From Acidobacteria bacterium RIFCSPLOWO2_12_FULL_66_21 (GTDB lineage Bacteria; Acidobacteriota; Vicinamibacteria; Vicinamibacterales; 2-12-FULL-66-21), in the NCBI GenBank assembly GCA_001767455.1, contig MELC01000023.1, forward strand, positions 1-41,402: a stretch of DNA of 41,402 bases, written 5' to 3'. Position 1 is the stretch's first letter. Each line of letters starts with the position of its first letter. Both the position numbers and the translations under genes were made by a program. The notes below the pieces were generated by a model. It was not told the DNA's origin. It was given only the letters and a program-made list of their open reading frames with translations, and did not search any database. Below, piece after piece: positions 1-7,172 of this stretch.

Positions 1-396
1 CCGCTTCTTGTTCGACCTGCATCGGTCCTCCAGTAGCGTTAACGCCGGCCTAGCTGACCCTTGTTCTTCCGCGCTGTCTAACTTCTCACTGATTAGACCG
101 GCAGGCCCTGCTTGCAGCCATCGCGGGCGACTGCGCAGGCAGTCTTGCTCGAACGCGCCCGGAAATCAAGGCGCCACGCCTCCCCGCGGCCCCCATCTGA
201 CAGGCTTGGCTGCAGGCCGCGTGTGGCACCTGCGTCCGGTTGCGGCCAACGCCGGACAGGAGACCAACTGGACAACGTCGCAACTCCCATGATGTGACTC
301 GGATCCTCGGCAAAACCGCTGTGCCGTGCGCCAGCGATCGCGGCTCCCGACCTGCGGCCACCGCTCGAGTCCCCCCAGACTGCATCTCGCGTCGAT

Positions 397-489
397 GGGC
401 TGAAGAATCAGAAGCTACGCGGGATTCCGATGGTGCAGGCGTGGGTGGCGTTGGCTGCGAATTGTGTGGTTCGCCGCGGCCGGACGCGG
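397..489 (+). pseudogene. Possible C-terminal remnant of a DDE transposase
   Basis: In the frame through position 430 the translation reads GLKNQKLRGIPMVQAWVALA followed by ANCVVRRGR. This resembles the end of several DDE transposase families, where a pattern like RYRG..(K/G)xQ.WV.L...A.N..R closes the catalytic domain. No catalytic acidic residues are visible upstream, because the same frame has stops further left, so at best it is a fragment. The match is by eye and weak. A chance resemblance in GC-rich DNA is quite possible. Confidence 0.22.
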
Positions 490-678
490 CGAACGCTGAA
501 CGACGGCCAAGCCGACAGACGCGGCATGTGCCGTAGCCTCAATCGGTTGGAGATTGAAACAGGGGCGGTGACCCTGGCGCGGTTGGCCGCAACGACTCGC
601 GGCTCGCCCCGGCGCCCGACCGTCACCGCCGGTCAAACGGACTGCGAACGCCAAGCCCGCCGCGGTTCAGCACGTGCA

Positions 679-719
679 GGGGGTCTGTCGGCCGATCGCC
701 ATTTCCGTGACGAACCCCC
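679..719 (-). terminator. Candidate hairpin terminator of the amidohydrolase gene
   Basis: GGGGGTCTGTC at 679-689 can pair with GACGAACCCCC at 709-719, with one mismatch, one G-T pair and a 19-base loop. It lies directly after the stop codon of the minus-strand gene ending at 721. There is no clear T tract, so intrinsic termination is uncertain. Confidence 0.28.
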
Positions 720-720
720 G

Positions 721-2445
721 CTAATCGCTGCTCTTCGCGTTCCGGCGATACACCACTTTCCCGTCGAAGATCGTCACCGCGACCTCGGTGGACGCGAGGC
801 GGGATCGAGGCGCCGTGAAGATGTCCTGCGAGAGGACGACGAGATCCGCGAGCATGCCGGCCTCGAGCGATCCTTTGCGCTGCTCGTCGAACGACGCGTA
901 GGCGGCGCCGGACGTGTATGCGTCGATGGCGGACTCGAGCGTGAGGCGCTCCGCCGGATTCCATCCTCCCTCGGGAACGCCGGCGGGAGTCGTTCGCGTC
1001 ACCGCCGTGTGGATTCCCTCGAGCGGGCTCAGCGCGCCGGACGGCCAGTCGCTGCCGAACGCGAGGCGGCCGCGCCCGGCCGCGATCCTGTGGAAGGGCC
1101 ATGCGCTGAGCGCGCGCTCCTCGCCGAGGTACTTCGTCCAGACGTCGAGTCGCGGCCCCTCAGGGCTGGCGAGAGCCGGCTGCATCGACGCGATCACGCC
1201 AACCGGACGGAGCCGCGCGAGGTCCGAGGCGCCGGCGAGCTCCACCCCCTCGACGCGATGACGGCGCCCGCGCGAAGGTGCCGGATTGGACCGCACCGCG
1301 TGCTCGTACGCGTCAATCGCCATGTGCACGGCGCGATCGCCGCTCGCGTCGCTCATGACCTGCCATCCGCGCGCGTCGATCAGCCGCACCATCCGGTTGA
1401 GATCGTCGGAGGCGACGAGCGGTTCCGCGGACACCGTCGTGTCGGCGTACGGCTCGAGCAACGCCGCATGCCGCGACACCACCGGACCATCGATGCGAAT
1501 GGCCAGCGCGCCGGTCTTGAAGAACGGGTCGTCCGGGTACTTGCTCCAGACGGCGTCCAGGCGGGACAGCTCGGCATCGCTCGGTGCGCCATCGACCGCC
1601 AGTGCGGCGTAGACGCGAAGCTGGAGATCGCCGGCGCGGCGAAGCTCGTTGTACAGCTCGAAGTCGCCGAGGCCCGCGCCGACATCGTGCACGCTCGTGA
1701 TGCCGTTCTGGTGCGCCTCGGCGATGGCCGCGCGCAGCGCGCGCGCCCTGCGGTCGCGGGTCTGCGGCGGAAGCGCGGTCGCCAGGAGCGCGAGCGCTCC
1801 CTCGCCGAGCGCCCCTGTCGGTTCGTCCGTCCGCGGCGCACGGACGATCGCGCCGTTCTTCGGGCCTCGCCTCGTGATGCCGGCCGACCGCAGCGCCTGG
1901 CTGTTCACCCAGGCGACGGTTCCGTCGGCGGACCCGAGGTACGCGGGACGGCCGCCTGCGAGTTCGTCGAGCCACTGGCGCGCGGACTGCGGGGCGGTCG
2001 CGAGCGCGGCGTTCAAGCCGCGGCCGACGATCCACGGCTGGTCCGGGTTCGCATCCGCCCACGCGCGGATGCGCGCCGACACCTCGTCGATCGTGTCCGC
2101 GCCCGACAGGTCGATCTGGCCGAGCGCGAGGCCGCCGTCGATGACGTGCACGTGCGCGTCGTTGAACCCCGGGAGAACCGCCGCGCCTTTCGCGTCGATG
2201 ACCTCGGTCTGCGGCCGGCGCAGCCGGTTGATTTCGCGGTTGCTGCCCACGCGCAGGATCTGGTTCCCACGGATCGCCACGGCCTCGGCCGTCCGCTCGC
2301 CCGCCGCGGTGTACACCTTCGCGTTGTTGACGATCAGATCGACGGGCCCCTCGTTGTCGTCGCGCTGCGCGCCGACGATCAGGCCGGCGATGAGCGTGGC
2401 GGCAACGATGCCGACGACAAGATAGGTGGTGAGGCGGGCGGCCAT
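721..2445 (-). CDS. Membrane-anchored amidohydrolase-family protein (YtcJ-like) with a degenerate metal site
   Basis: A 574-residue protein of the amidohydrolase superfamily (Amidohydro_3/YtcJ type). The start at 2445 is chosen because GGAGG lies 5 bases upstream and the product then begins with one hydrophobic segment (about residues 5-25), a signal anchor. The family core is clear: PGFNDAHVHV (His98, His100), VNSQAL, GDRAV, ASMQP and GSDWP (Asp466). Several normally invariant positions have changed. The carbamylated Lys in the KxxxDG block is Arg317. The His of HaiGDrA is Asp366. The His of RiEH is Gly400. The DGH block reads DGT at 176. The usual binuclear hydrolase chemistry is therefore doubtful and the protein may be a binding or scaffold relative. 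It diverges from an APC permease gene with a shared control region. The fold is secure; substrate and activity are unknown. Confidence 0.9.
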   Translation of the reverse strand: MAARLTTYLVVGIVAATLIAGLIVGAQRDDNEGPVDLIVNNAKVYTAAGERTAEAVAIRGNQILRVGSNREINRLRRPQTEVIDAKGAAVLPGFNDAHVHVIDGGLALGQIDLSGADTIDEVSARIRAWADANPDQPWIVGRGLNAALATAPQSARQWLDELAGGRPAYLGSADGTVAWVNSQALRSAGITRRGPKNGAIVRAPRTDEPTGALGEGALALLATALPPQTRDRRARALRAAIAEAHQNGITSVHDVGAGLGDFELYNELRRAGDLQLRVYAALAVDGAPSDAELSRLDAVWSKYPDDPFFKTGALAIRIDGPVVSRHAALLEPYADTTVSAEPLVASDDLNRMVRLIDARGWQVMSDASGDRAVHMAIDAYEHAVRSNPAPSRGRRHRVEGVELAGASDLARLRPVGVIASMQPALASPEGPRLDVWTKYLGEERALSAWPFHRIAAGRGRLAFGSDWPSGALSPLEGIHTAVTRTTPAGVPEGGWNPAERLTLESAIDAYTSGAAYASFDEQRKGSLEAGMLADLVVLSQDIFTAPRSRLASTEVAVTIFDGKVVYRRNAKSSD

Positions 2446-2494
2446 ACGACCTCCGGAGCGGCGCCTATCGGCCCCGCAATCGGCTGGAGCGGGC

Positions 2495-2524
2495 ATTCTA
2501 GCACGCGGACCGCGTGCTTTTCAG
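2495..2524 (-). promoter_or_regulatory. Minus-strand promoter with a palindrome filling the spacer
   Basis: Read on the minus strand, CTGAAA (2524-2519) and TAGAAT (2500-2495) are separated by 18 bases, with TGC before TAGAAT giving an extended -10. AGCACGCGG-A-CCGCGTGCT (2500-2518), a perfect 9-bp dyad around one base, fills the spacer. This placement is typical of an operator. It could also form a hairpin in transcripts. Confidence 0.5.
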
Positions 2525-2547
2525 GACGCTTTCCGGCCGGCGAATGC

Positions 2548-2553
2548 TACAGT
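2548..2553 (+). promoter_or_regulatory. Putative -10 element of the APC permease gene
   Basis: TGCTACAGT ends 8 bases before the ATG at 2562, forming an extended -10 (TGn-TACAGT). No Shine-Dalgarno sequence is visible, so a leaderless or near-leaderless transcript is suggested. No convincing -35 was found. Confidence 0.35.
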
Positions 2554-2561
2554 GCGCGGTC

Positions 2562-3956
2562 ATGGCGGCTGGCAAGCTCCCCACGGTCCACGGCCCGGCC
2601 GGCGACGCCGGACTCGTTCGCGCGATAGGCCTCGGTTCGGCCATCCTGTTCGTCGTCGGCAGCGTCATCGGGTCGGGAATCTTCCTGACAACGGGCGGCA
2701 TGGCGGCGGTGATTCCGTCCGCGCCGCTCCTCCTTGGCGCGTGGGTACTCGGGGGGGCGCTCGCCATCACGGGCGGTCTCACGTACGCCGAGATGGGCGC
2801 CATGTTTCCGCATTCGGGCGGGGTGTATGTCTTCCTGCGTGAGGCGTACGGGCCCCTTCCGGCGTTCCTCTACGGGTGGGCGGCGCTGTTTGTCGTCATC
2901 AGCGGCGGCATCGCGGCCGTGGCCGTCGGCTTCGCCGAATACCTGAGCTATTTCGTTCCCGTCCTGTCCCATTCGCGCATCGTCGTCTTCGTGCACACCC
3001 CGTGGCTGGCCGTTTCGGTGTCTGCCGGCCAAATCGTTGCCGCGGTTTCGATCGTGATCCTCGGCGCCGTCAACTACGTGGGGGTGCGCAGCGGCAACAT
3101 GGTCAACGCGGTGCTGACGGCGGCGAAGGTCGCGGGACTCGCCGCGCTGCCGGTGATGGCGCTGTTCGCCTGGCGCGTGCACCCCGCGCTGTCGCCGATC
3201 GTGCCGGCGGGGCTCGCCCGGCCGGCCGTGTCGTTCGGCATCGCGATGATTGCGGTGCTGTGGACCTACGAGGCGTGGTACTTCGTCACCTACGCCGCCG
3301 GCGAGATCAAGGACCCGCAGCGCAACGTGCCGCGCGCGCTGGTCGGCGGCATTCTCGTGCTGACGACCGTCTACCTGCTCGTCAACCTCGCGTACTTCTT
3401 CGCGCTGAGCGTCGACGAGATGCGCGGGGTCACGCGCATCGCCGAACGCGCGGCGAGCGCGATGGCGGGCCCGCGGGGCGCGACCTTCGTCGCGCTCACG
3501 GTGGTGGTCTCGACCTTCGGCTGCAACGCGGCGGCGATTCTCGCGGGATCGCGGCTGCTCTTCGCGATGGCGTCGGATGGCGTGTTCCTCCCCGCGGCGA
3601 GCCGCGTCCACGAACGGTACCGCACGCCGCACCTCGCCATCATCGCGTTGACGGCCTGGTCCGCGATCCTCGCGCTGTCCGGGACGTACGAGCAGTTGTT
3701 CACCTACGTGATGTTCGCGTCGATCCTGTTCAGCGTGGCCGCGGGCATCGCGCTGTTCCGGCTGCGGCGCACGATGCCGGAGCGGCCGCGGCCGTACAGG
3801 ACGTGGGGATATCCTGTCGTGCCCATCATTTTCATCACGGGATCCACCGCGTTCGTGCTGAACACGCTCGTCGAGCGTCCCGTCCAGTCGCTGGCCGGCC
3901 TGGGGCTGCTCGCGCTCGGGCTCCCGGCGTACTGGTACTGGAGGGTGCGGCGTTGA
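2562..3956 (+). CDS. APC-superfamily amino acid permease
   Basis: A 464-residue integral membrane protein with about 12 hydrophobic segments, the usual size for amino acid/polyamine/organocation transporters. The first membrane segment carries the glycine-rich GSVIGSGIF (about residues 34-42), the broken-helix motif that binds the substrate carboxylate and amino groups in LeuT-fold APC proteins. The GGLTYAEMGAMFPHSGGVYVF and WTYEAWYFVTYAAGEIKDPQRN blocks are also typical. The ATG at 2562 is preferred over one at 2514: the latter precedes the putative -10 and would add an unconserved leader. The protein should sit in the inner membrane and take up or exchange amino acids; substrate cannot be told from the sequence. 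It diverges from the amidohydrolase-like gene and may share its regulation. Confidence 0.92.
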   Translation: MAAGKLPTVHGPAGDAGLVRAIGLGSAILFVVGSVIGSGIFLTTGGMAAVIPSAPLLLGAWVLGGALAITGGLTYAEMGAMFPHSGGVYVFLREAYGPLPAFLYGWAALFVVISGGIAAVAVGFAEYLSYFVPVLSHSRIVVFVHTPWLAVSVSAGQIVAAVSIVILGAVNYVGVRSGNMVNAVLTAAKVAGLAALPVMALFAWRVHPALSPIVPAGLARPAVSFGIAMIAVLWTYEAWYFVTYAAGEIKDPQRNVPRALVGGILVLTTVYLLVNLAYFFALSVDEMRGVTRIAERAASAMAGPRGATFVALTVVVSTFGCNAAAILAGSRLLFAMASDGVFLPAASRVHERYRTPHLAIIALTAWSAILALSGTYEQLFTYVMFASILFSVAAGIALFRLRRTMPERPRPYRTWGYPVVPIIFITGSTAFVLNTLVERPVQSLAGLGLLALGLPAYWYWRVRR

Positions 3957-3977
3957 ACGGCGGTCCGCACCCGAGGT

Positions 3978-4272
3978 ACGGAGGAGACGGAGGACACGAA
4001 GAAGCTCGACACGGAGGCACGGAGCACACGGAGACGCACGGAGAAGAGGCCGGTCTGGCGCCGGCATTCTGCCGGCGTTTGGGACGATCTGAGATCCACA
4101 GATGCAAGCACGTGGGCGTGAATGGCGTGTTTGCATCTGCGGATCTCAGATCGTCCAATCGCGCGAAGCGCGGCCCGACCGGCCGCCCGTCCGGTGTCCC
4201 GGTCCGCCTCCGCGCGTCTCCGCGATCTCCGTGCCTCCGTGTGAACGTTCCGTGCCCTCCGTCCTCTCCGCG
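3978..4272. repeat. Nested palindromic intergenic element (CACGGAG type)
   Basis: Between the permease and reductase genes lies a long nested inverted repeat. The outer arms (about 3978-4045 and 4203-4272) are built from ACGGAGG/CACGGAG words and their complements and pair imperfectly. The inner arms, 4082-4107 and 4131-4156, match over 26 bases with one mismatch around a 23-base loop. A small CGCCGGC/GCCGGCG hairpin sits at 4059-4077. There is no open frame of note. A related CACGGAA element lies at 12939-13034. Confidence 0.8.
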
Positions 4273-4278
4273 TTCGGT

Positions 4279-4284
4279 CATAAT
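4279..4284 (+). promoter_or_regulatory. Putative -10 element of the reductase gene
   Basis: CATAAT ends 8 bases before the ATG at 4293 and there is no Shine-Dalgarno sequence. The arrangement parallels those at 2548 and 38372 and suggests a leaderless transcript starting at or near the ATG. Confidence 0.35.
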
Positions 4285-4292
4285 TGCTCCCC

Positions 4293-5228
4293 ATGCGGAT
4301 AGCGATTCTCGGTTCGGGCGCGGTTGGCGGTTACTACGGCGCGCGGCTTGCGCGCGCAGGACATGACGTCACCTTCATCGCGCGGGGCGCGCACCTGGCG
4401 GCGATCCGCGAGCGCGGCCTGGAAATCCGCAGCCCGATGCTCGGTGATTTCACGGTGCGCGCCGCCGCGGAAGAGGACACGTCGAAGGTCGGTCCCGTCG
4501 ACCTGGTCGTCGTCGCGGTGAAGGCGTACGACAATCCGTCCGCCCTGCCGATGGTGCGGCCGATGATCGGTGCAGGCACGACCGTGCTGACGCTGCAGAA
4601 CGGCGTGGACAGCGTGAACGAGCTGGCCGCCCTGGTGGGAGAGGATGTCGTCATCGGCGGACCGACCTATGTCGCAACCGCGCTGGCGGCTCCCGGACTG
4701 ATCGAGCAGACCGGCACGCATCGCCGCATCGTGTTCGGTGAAGTGTTCGGGGCGTTGCCCAGGATGAGCGATCGCGTCCGGCGAATCCACGACGCGCTGG
4801 AGGGCGCCGACATTCAGGCCGAGGCCGTGCCGGACGGGCGGATTCCGATCTGGGAAAAGTTCGTTTTCCTGGTGTCGCTTGCCGGGTTCACCGGCGCATC
4901 GCGCCTGCCGATCGGGCCCGTGTGGAACGACGAGTTCATCCGCGGCGCCTTTCTCGACGGCTGTCGCGAGGTCGAGCGGCTCGCGCGCGCAGAAGGGGTG
5001 CAGGTCGCTGCGGACGTGATCGATCGCGTGTCCGCGTACATCTCCGCGATACCAGGGTCGATGCGCTCGTCGCTCCTGATCGACCTGTCGCAGGGCAAGC
5101 GGATCGAGGTGGAGGCGCTGCTCGGCTCCGTCGTCCGCCGCGCCGCGCGCGCGGGCGTCGACGTGCCGATCACGTCCACGTTGTACGCGGTCCTGAAGCC
5201 CTACGCCGACGGTCCGCCTCAATCGTGA
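4293..5228 (+). CDS. Ketopantoate reductase (PanE/ApbA) family protein
   Basis: A 311-residue NADPH-dependent reductase-type protein. The N-terminus MRIAILGSGAVGGYYGARLA is the Rossmann nucleotide-binding glycine motif. The N-terminal domain continues through VVVAVKAYD and LTLQNGVDSV. The helical C-terminal domain has IWEKFVFLVSLAGFTGASRL, with the Lys of the catalytic-lysine segment retained, and MRSSLLIDLSQGKRIEVEAL, which keeps the conserved Glu. The Asn residues that usually follow the catalytic Lys in true PanE are replaced by hydrophobic residues, as in many paralogues, so 2-dehydropantoate may not be the substrate. The start at 4293 is right at the glycine motif and lies 8 bases after a -10-like CATAAT. 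The last 10 bases overlap the convergent cysteine dioxygenase gene. Confidence 0.9.
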   Translation: MRIAILGSGAVGGYYGARLARAGHDVTFIARGAHLAAIRERGLEIRSPMLGDFTVRAAAEEDTSKVGPVDLVVVAVKAYDNPSALPMVRPMIGAGTTVLTLQNGVDSVNELAALVGEDVVIGGPTYVATALAAPGLIEQTGTHRRIVFGEVFGALPRMSDRVRRIHDALEGADIQAEAVPDGRIPIWEKFVFLVSLAGFTGASRLPIGPVWNDEFIRGAFLDGCREVERLARAEGVQVAADVIDRVSAYISAIPGSMRSSLLIDLSQGKRIEVEALLGSVVRRAARAGVDVPITSTLYAVLKPYADGPPQS

Positions 5229-5782
5229 TACGACAGAGGGCGGACGGCGCGGTGGAACACGCCGTCGGGTGACGGCTCGTACACGTGGCAATGGTCCATC
5301 TCGCCGCCGTAGACATGCAGCGTCACTGACGGGCCGTCGCCGCGCAGGTTCGCCAGCGTGTGGTACTCGAAAGGCGGGATGAGGCAGCCGGCGGCGCCTC
5401 GATCCGCCGTTACGCGCGTCTGCGGCGTGAAGCGATACTCGCCGTCCTTCTCCGAGACGAGGTCGTACTGCGTGACGGCCATCCGGCCGTCGACGACGCA
5501 CTCGACGCACCAGATGCCGGCATGATCGTGCAGCGCGGTCCCCTGGCCCGGCCCCCACGCCATCACCACGACCGTGTAGCGCCCCTGCGGGTCGCGGTGC
5601 AGCCGCCGCCGCGCGTATGTGTCGGGACGCGTGCCGTAGAAACGTGGATGCAGGGTCAGGAGGCCGGTGCGGATCGCCTCCTGGAGTGTCGTCTTGACCT
5701 GCTCGGTGATGGCGGCGGCGGCGCCGGTGGCGACCGCCTCGTCGAGGCGGGATCGGGTGGTCTCGAATCCTGGTTCGATCAT
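5219..5782 (-). CDS. Cysteine dioxygenase family cupin
   Basis: A 187-residue cupin of the type I cysteine dioxygenase family, expected to oxidise cysteine (or a related thiol) to the sulfinic acid using non-haem Fe(II) and O2 in the cytoplasm. Iron ligands are visible: His85 and His87 in LHDHAGIWC and His141 in FEYHTL. Cys92 lies five residues after His87, and Tyr158 seventeen after His141, the same spacings as the Cys93-Tyr157 thioether cofactor of the mammalian enzyme. YAR at 56-58 matches the Tyr58/Arg60 pair of that enzyme. No Shine-Dalgarno sequence precedes the ATG. The 3' end overlaps the convergent reductase gene. A TauE-type exporter starts just beyond its 5' end, divergently, which would fit disposal of sulfite or sulfonate products. 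That link is inference. Confidence 0.87.
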   Translation of the reverse strand: MIEPGFETTRSRLDEAVATGAAAAITEQVKTTLQEAIRTGLLTLHPRFYGTRPDTYARRRLHRDPQGRYTVVVMAWGPGQGTALHDHAGIWCVECVVDGRMAVTQYDLVSEKDGEYRFTPQTRVTADRGAAGCLIPPFEYHTLANLRGDGPSVTLHVYGGEMDHCHVYEPSPDGVFHRAVRPLSYHD

Positions 5783-5827
5783 GAGCGGGTCCCGGAAGGA
5801 AGCGGCCGGACTCGACCGGCCTCGGGA

Positions 5828-5833
5828 TACAAT
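5828..5833 (+). promoter_or_regulatory. Putative -10 element of the TauE/SafE gene
   Basis: TACAAT preceded by GA lies between the divergent cysteine dioxygenase and TauE genes, about 37 bases before the preferred TTG start. No clear -35 is seen. Confidence 0.3.
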
Positions 5834-5870
5834 TGGCTGCGGCCCGAGCGCCGCATCATGGCACCTTCAG

Positions 5871-6698
5871 TTGCCGCTCATCATCACTCCCGTCCTCGTG
5901 TTGATCGTCATGGCCGCCGGCGCGGTCGCGGGTGCTCTCGGCGCGCTGCTCGGCATCGGGGGCGGCGTCTTCCTGGTGCCCTTCCTGAACATCGGGCTCG
6001 GGCTGCCGTACGAGATCTCGATTGCCACCAGCCTCATGACGGTCATCGCCACGTCGAGCGCCGTCTCAGCCGGAACGACCGGGAAGAACCTCATCAATCT
6101 GCGGCTCGGCATGCTTCTCGAGGTCGGCTCCGCCGCCGGCGGACTCATCGCGGCGCTCACTCTGGAGTATCTGACGAAACGGCAGCTCTACTTCATCTTC
6201 GCCGCCGTCACGGTGGCGATCTCCGCAATCATGGTGAGCCGTCTGGACCGCCGCAACGTCATGCCGCCGAGCGTCGACCCGGGTGTGCTCGGCGGCCGGT
6301 TCATCGACGAGACCGGCCACGAAGTCGTCTACAGGACGAAACGGCTGCCGGTGGCGCTGGCGGCCTCGTTCTTCGCGGGGAACATCTCGGGCATCCTCGG
6401 CATCGGCGGCGGGATCCTGAAGGTGCCGGCGTTGAACGCCTGGTGCGGCGTGCCGATGCGCGCGGCCGCCGCGACCAGCGCGCTGATGATCGGCGTCACC
6501 GCTGTATCGTCCGTGCCGGTCTATTACGCGAGAGGATTCATCAACCCGCCGCTCGCCGCCGCCGCGGTCCTGGGCGTGCTGGCGGGTTCGCGCGCGGGCC
6601 TGCATTTCGCCGGGCGCTCGAGGGCGCGCTGGCTGAAGCTGCTGATGGCCTCCGTGCTCCTCGCCGTGTCGGCGATCTACTTCTTCAGGGCCTTATGA
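5871..6698 (+). CDS. TauE/SafE family sulfite/sulfonate permease
   Basis: About 275 residues with roughly eight hydrophobic segments. The two family repeats are visible: GALGALLGIGGGVFLVPFL near the N-terminus and GNISGILGIGGGILKVPALN in the second half. Family members export sulfite, sulfoacetate or related anions across the inner membrane. No in-frame ATG fits: the one at 5781 lies before the -10-like TACAAT and adds a polar leader. TTG at 5871, just before the first membrane segment, is therefore preferred, with moderate confidence; ATG 5910 is another option. The ATG of the next gene overlaps its stop (ATGA), so the two are translationally coupled. The adjacent cysteine dioxygenase suggests a role with sulfite made from cysteine, which is inference. 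Confidence 0.88.
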   Translation: MPLIITPVLVLIVMAAGAVAGALGALLGIGGGVFLVPFLNIGLGLPYEISIATSLMTVIATSSAVSAGTTGKNLINLRLGMLLEVGSAAGGLIAALTLEYLTKRQLYFIFAAVTVAISAIMVSRLDRRNVMPPSVDPGVLGGRFIDETGHEVVYRTKRLPVALAASFFAGNISGILGIGGGILKVPALNAWCGVPMRAAAATSALMIGVTAVSSVPVYYARGFINPPLAAAAVLGVLAGSRAGLHFAGRSRARWLKLLMASVLLAVSAIYFFRAL

Positions 6699-7003
6699 AG
6701 ACGACCGACTCCGCACTCAGCCGTCTGGAGACCCACCTCGGCCGCCTGCTCGTGGCCGGCGTCGCGGTCAGCGCCGCGTCCCTGTCGATCGGCCTGGGGC
6801 TGTACCTGGCTTCGCCCGGGAGCAACGACTCCCATCTCCTGCTCGTCGGCGGGTTGTTCGTCCTGATGGCCACCCCCATGGTCCGCGTCATCGTGTCGTT
6901 CGCGGAGTACGTGCGGATGAAGGACTGGTTCTTCATGGCGACGACGATTGTCGTCCTGGGCGTGCTGGCCGTATCCGTGCTGATGGCGATCCGGAGACTC
7001 TAA
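6695..7003 (+). CDS. DUF1634 membrane protein
   Basis: A 102-residue protein with three predicted membrane segments (LLVAGVAVSAASLSIGLGLY, LLLVGGLFVLMATPMVRVIV, and TIVVLGVLAVSVLMAI). The layout, including the MATPMVRV segment and the following FxEYxRMKDWFF, is that of DUF1634, a family commonly encoded next to TauE/SafE permeases. Its ATG overlaps the stop codon of the permease gene (ATGA at 6695-6698), so co-translation is expected. It is probably an accessory subunit or partner of the exporter. The biochemical role is not known. Confidence 0.85.
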   Translation: MKTTDSALSRLETHLGRLLVAGVAVSAASLSIGLGLYLASPGSNDSHLLLVGGLFVLMATPMVRVIVSFAEYVRMKDWFFMATTIVVLGVLAVSVLMAIRRL

Positions 7004-7012
7004 CTAACTGGA

Positions 7013-7029
7013 CTGGGGCTCCGCCCCAG
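7013..7029 (+). terminator. Candidate terminator after DUF1634
   Basis: CTGGGGC-TCC-GCCCCAG is a perfect 7-bp stem with a 3-base loop, 10 bases after the DUF1634 stop. There is no T tract. It also forms the end of a GC-rich repeat found again, inverted, at 41339-41402. Confidence 0.4.
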
Positions 7030-7082
7030 ACCCCGGTTCGGTCGCTCGCGGGGGCCCCACGCCCCGCTCCGCTCCCTCACGG
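7017..7082. repeat. GC-rich intergenic repeat, inverted copy at the right edge
   Basis: The complement of this stretch contains GGAGCGGAGCGGGGCGTGGG followed by a CCCCCGCGAGCGAC block and GGGGT. The plus strand at 41339-41402 has the same blocks in the same order with a few changes. The second copy runs into the window edge. Confidence 0.6.
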
Positions 7083-7099
7083 GCGCGCCGTGCGCGCCG

Positions 7100-7148
7100 C
7101 CGTTATGCGGCAACGAGAACGAAATTCTCGTCGCGCGCCGCATAACGG
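7100..7148. repeat. Double hairpin palindrome
   Basis: CCGTTATGCGGC (7100-7111) is the exact complement of GCCGCATAACGG (7137-7148). Inside, ACGAGAA (7113-7119) pairs with TTCTCGT (7125-7131). It resembles a REP-type palindrome and encodes nothing recognisable. Confidence 0.7.
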
Positions 7149-7172
7149 TCTAGACTCACCACCGACTATCGA

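Larger units (their letters stand above)
1..720. other. Region without a convincing gene
   Basis: The first 720 bases contain only short open frames on both strands. None has a ribosome binding site, a recognisable domain or a convincing start. The one piece with protein-family flavour is a short plus-strand stretch at 397-489, listed separately. The right end, 679-719, can fold into a hairpin just beyond the stop of the minus-strand amidohydrolase gene. The region may be degraded mobile DNA, but this is inference. Confidence 0.5.

Noticed and set aside
1-120. Integron attC site suggested by GTTAACGCC
   Set aside because: No paired core sites and no cassette-like gene could be found around it.
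430-2628. A 732-codon open frame on the plus strand
   Set aside because: It lies opposite the amidohydrolase gene, is rich in Arg/Ala/Gly, and has no domain or ribosome binding site. Long antisense frames are expected in DNA this GC-rich.
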